From JAWLDB01 sp041686915 (GTDB lineage Bacteria > Bacillota > UBA994 > UBA5500), in contig JAWLDB010000157.1 of NCBI GenBank assembly GCA_041686915.1, forward strand, positions 1 to 6,535: DNA of 6,535 nt, in the 5' to 3' direction. The notes under the pieces are model-generated. The model ran no database searches. It saw nothing but the letters and a program-made list of their open reading frames with translations, and had not been told where the DNA came from. The position numbers were made by a program, and so were the translations under genes. Shown here one piece after another: positions 5,828 to 6,535 of the stretch. Every line of letters starts with the position of its first letter. Positions within the stretch are counted from its first letter, which is position 1.

Positions 5828-6535
5828 TCATGTAGGGGTTGAACTGCATTCAACCCTTAGGGCAGAACATGTTCTGCCCCTACACCCTGATGGCAGACCG
5901 AGGGCGGAGGAGGATGGAAAGCGGCCCGCTATCGCCACCAACGTAAACTCTCCCGGCAACGTCGACTCATCCCACCGAGGGCCTTCATCAAGCTGCTGCA
6001 GGCAGAAACCATTCCTCAGAACTCCGTTCACTATCTCAGACATCGTCCATAGCCTGAGCAGGCACTGCGGGAACTCCGTTTGTTCTTCCGCAGGGAACTG
6101 GTCTTGGTAGGCAACGGGTCCTTCCACCAGGTCACTGTCAAAGTAATCTCCGGCAACCATAAACTGCCCTTCCCGGTGTTTCAGGAACTTGCGGGTAGGG
6201 TGAAAGTCGTTTAGCACCAGCTTGCCGCCCGGCTTTAGCAGGCGTCTGAGACAACTGAATAGAGCATCTAGGTTCTGGAAGTAGTGTAGGATGCCGCCTT
6301 CAAGGTAGGCAACATCAAACGATCCCGGCTCTGCCGTTTCGCCATAGCTCAGAAAGTCTGACACTATATAGGTTAGAGGCACCCTGGTGTGCTGAGCGAG
6401 TTTACGGGCGTAGTGCGCACTCTCTTCCGATATGTCCACAACTGTTACTTCAGCCCCTAACACTGCCAGGGGAACCGCCTTGCGTGCGTTTGATCCCAGG
6501 GGGTTAAGCAGCTTCACTCCCTGAACATCGCCTAG
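5828..6535 (-). CDS. Class I SAM-dependent methyltransferase, C-terminal part (5' end outside window)
   Basis: Reading from the right edge, 235 residues and a TGA stop are visible, open with no start needed: LGDVQG precedes the first possible GTG and belongs to the fold, so the gene begins beyond 6535. The SAM-binding region reads LLNPLGSNARKAVPLAVLGA, then EVTVVDISEES with the acidic residue that would hold the SAM ribose. The usual GxGxG of motif I is replaced by PLGSN, as in a group of Firmicutes methyltransferases I recall with LNLLGSN. SFDVAYLEGGILHYF and LLKPGGKLVLNDFHP fit the later strands of the fold. The recognisable domain ends near FTLVAIAGR (about base 5921). After that come about 12 residues of no clear family and then 18 encoded by the 5831-5884 palindromic element. 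Substrate unknown. It converges on rex. Confidence 0.82.
   Translation of the reverse strand, partial: LGDVQGVKLLNPLGSNARKAVPLAVLGAEVTVVDISEESAHYARKLAQHTRVPLTYIVSDFLSYGETAEPGSFDVAYLEGGILHYFQNLDALFSCLRRLLKPGGKLVLNDFHPTRKFLKHREGQFMVAGDYFDSDLVEGPVAYQDQFPAEEQTEFPQCLLRLWTMSEIVNGVLRNGFCLQQLDEGPRWDESTLPGEFTLVAIAGRFPSSSALGLPSGCRGRTCSALRVECSSTPT
5831..5884. repeat. 54-bp composite palindromic element (copies D and E)
   Basis: Perfect 8-bp inverted ends, TGTAGGGG (5831-5838) and CCCCTACA (5877-5884), enclose two adjacent palindromes. D pairs GGGTTGAA (5836-5843) with TTCAACCC (5849-5856). E is a perfect 20-bp palindrome, 5860-5879, built on GAACATGTTC. The element is 18 codons long and forms the last 18 sense codons of the minus-strand methyltransferase gene, whose stop codon (5828-5830) touches its left edge. 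It resembles short intergenic palindromic or MITE-like repeats; no transposase is present in the window. Confidence 0.85.

Noticed and set aside
5713..5884. CRISPR array
   Set aside because: The units are palindromes with different stems and irregular distances (36 and 54 bases between caps); there is no constant repeat with unique spacers and no cas gene.
5828..6517. Methyltransferase starting at GTG 6517
   Set aside because: The frame is open to the window edge and LGDVQG upstream fits the fold, so GTG 6517 is an internal valine and the gene is truncated by the window.

Overview
The window looks like a piece of an anaerobic, probably Gram-positive (Firmicutes/Clostridia-type) chromosome. 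The reasons are the AGGAGG-type ribosome binding sites, short hairpin-plus-U-tract terminators, a Rex redox repressor, and an energy-conservation operon of the Hdr-Flx type found in sulfate reducers, acetogens and syntrophs. Genus cannot be read from the sequence. All genes except the last are on the + strand.

Bases 1-3226 hold a compact operon. The last 14 codons of an HdrA-like gene overlap by ATGA with flxD (an MvhD-type 2Fe-2S protein). Then come flxC and flxB (two different two-cluster 4Fe-4S proteins) and flxA (a FAD/NAD(P) oxidoreductase with a C-terminal 2Fe-2S site). Junctions overlap by 4, 13 and 11 bases or are separated by 2 bases, so translation is probably coupled. Read together, FlxA would take electrons from NAD(P)H, FlxB/FlxC would relay them, and FlxD would deliver them to HdrA, the flavin-based bifurcating site.

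Bases 3288-4787 encode a succinate/acetate-type CoA-transferase, 61 bases after flxA with no terminator between them, so it may share the transcript. An intrinsic terminator closes the unit at 4803-4838. A sigma-A-like promoter (TTTACA, 17 bases, TAGAAT) then starts rex (4934-5584), an NADH/NAD+-sensing repressor, followed by a 13-bp-stem terminator at 5593-5634. The module therefore links the NADH pool (Rex, FlxA), ferredoxin and thiol/disulfide chemistry (Hdr-Flx) and CoA-ester exchange.

Bases 5635-5884 are intergenic and unlike the rest: a short, extremely GC-rich block, then five palindromes (5715-5879), most of them capped by TGTAGGGG, whose stems differ in sequence but remain paired. 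The last two form a 54-bp composite with perfect 8-bp inverted ends. It lies inside the 3' end of a minus-strand methyltransferase gene, contributes exactly its last 18 codons, and directly abuts the stop codon. The methyltransferase runs off the right edge of the window. The known-family part (Hdr-Flx, CoA-transferase, Rex) is well supported; the repeat cluster and its overlap with a protein C-terminus are the least explained parts.
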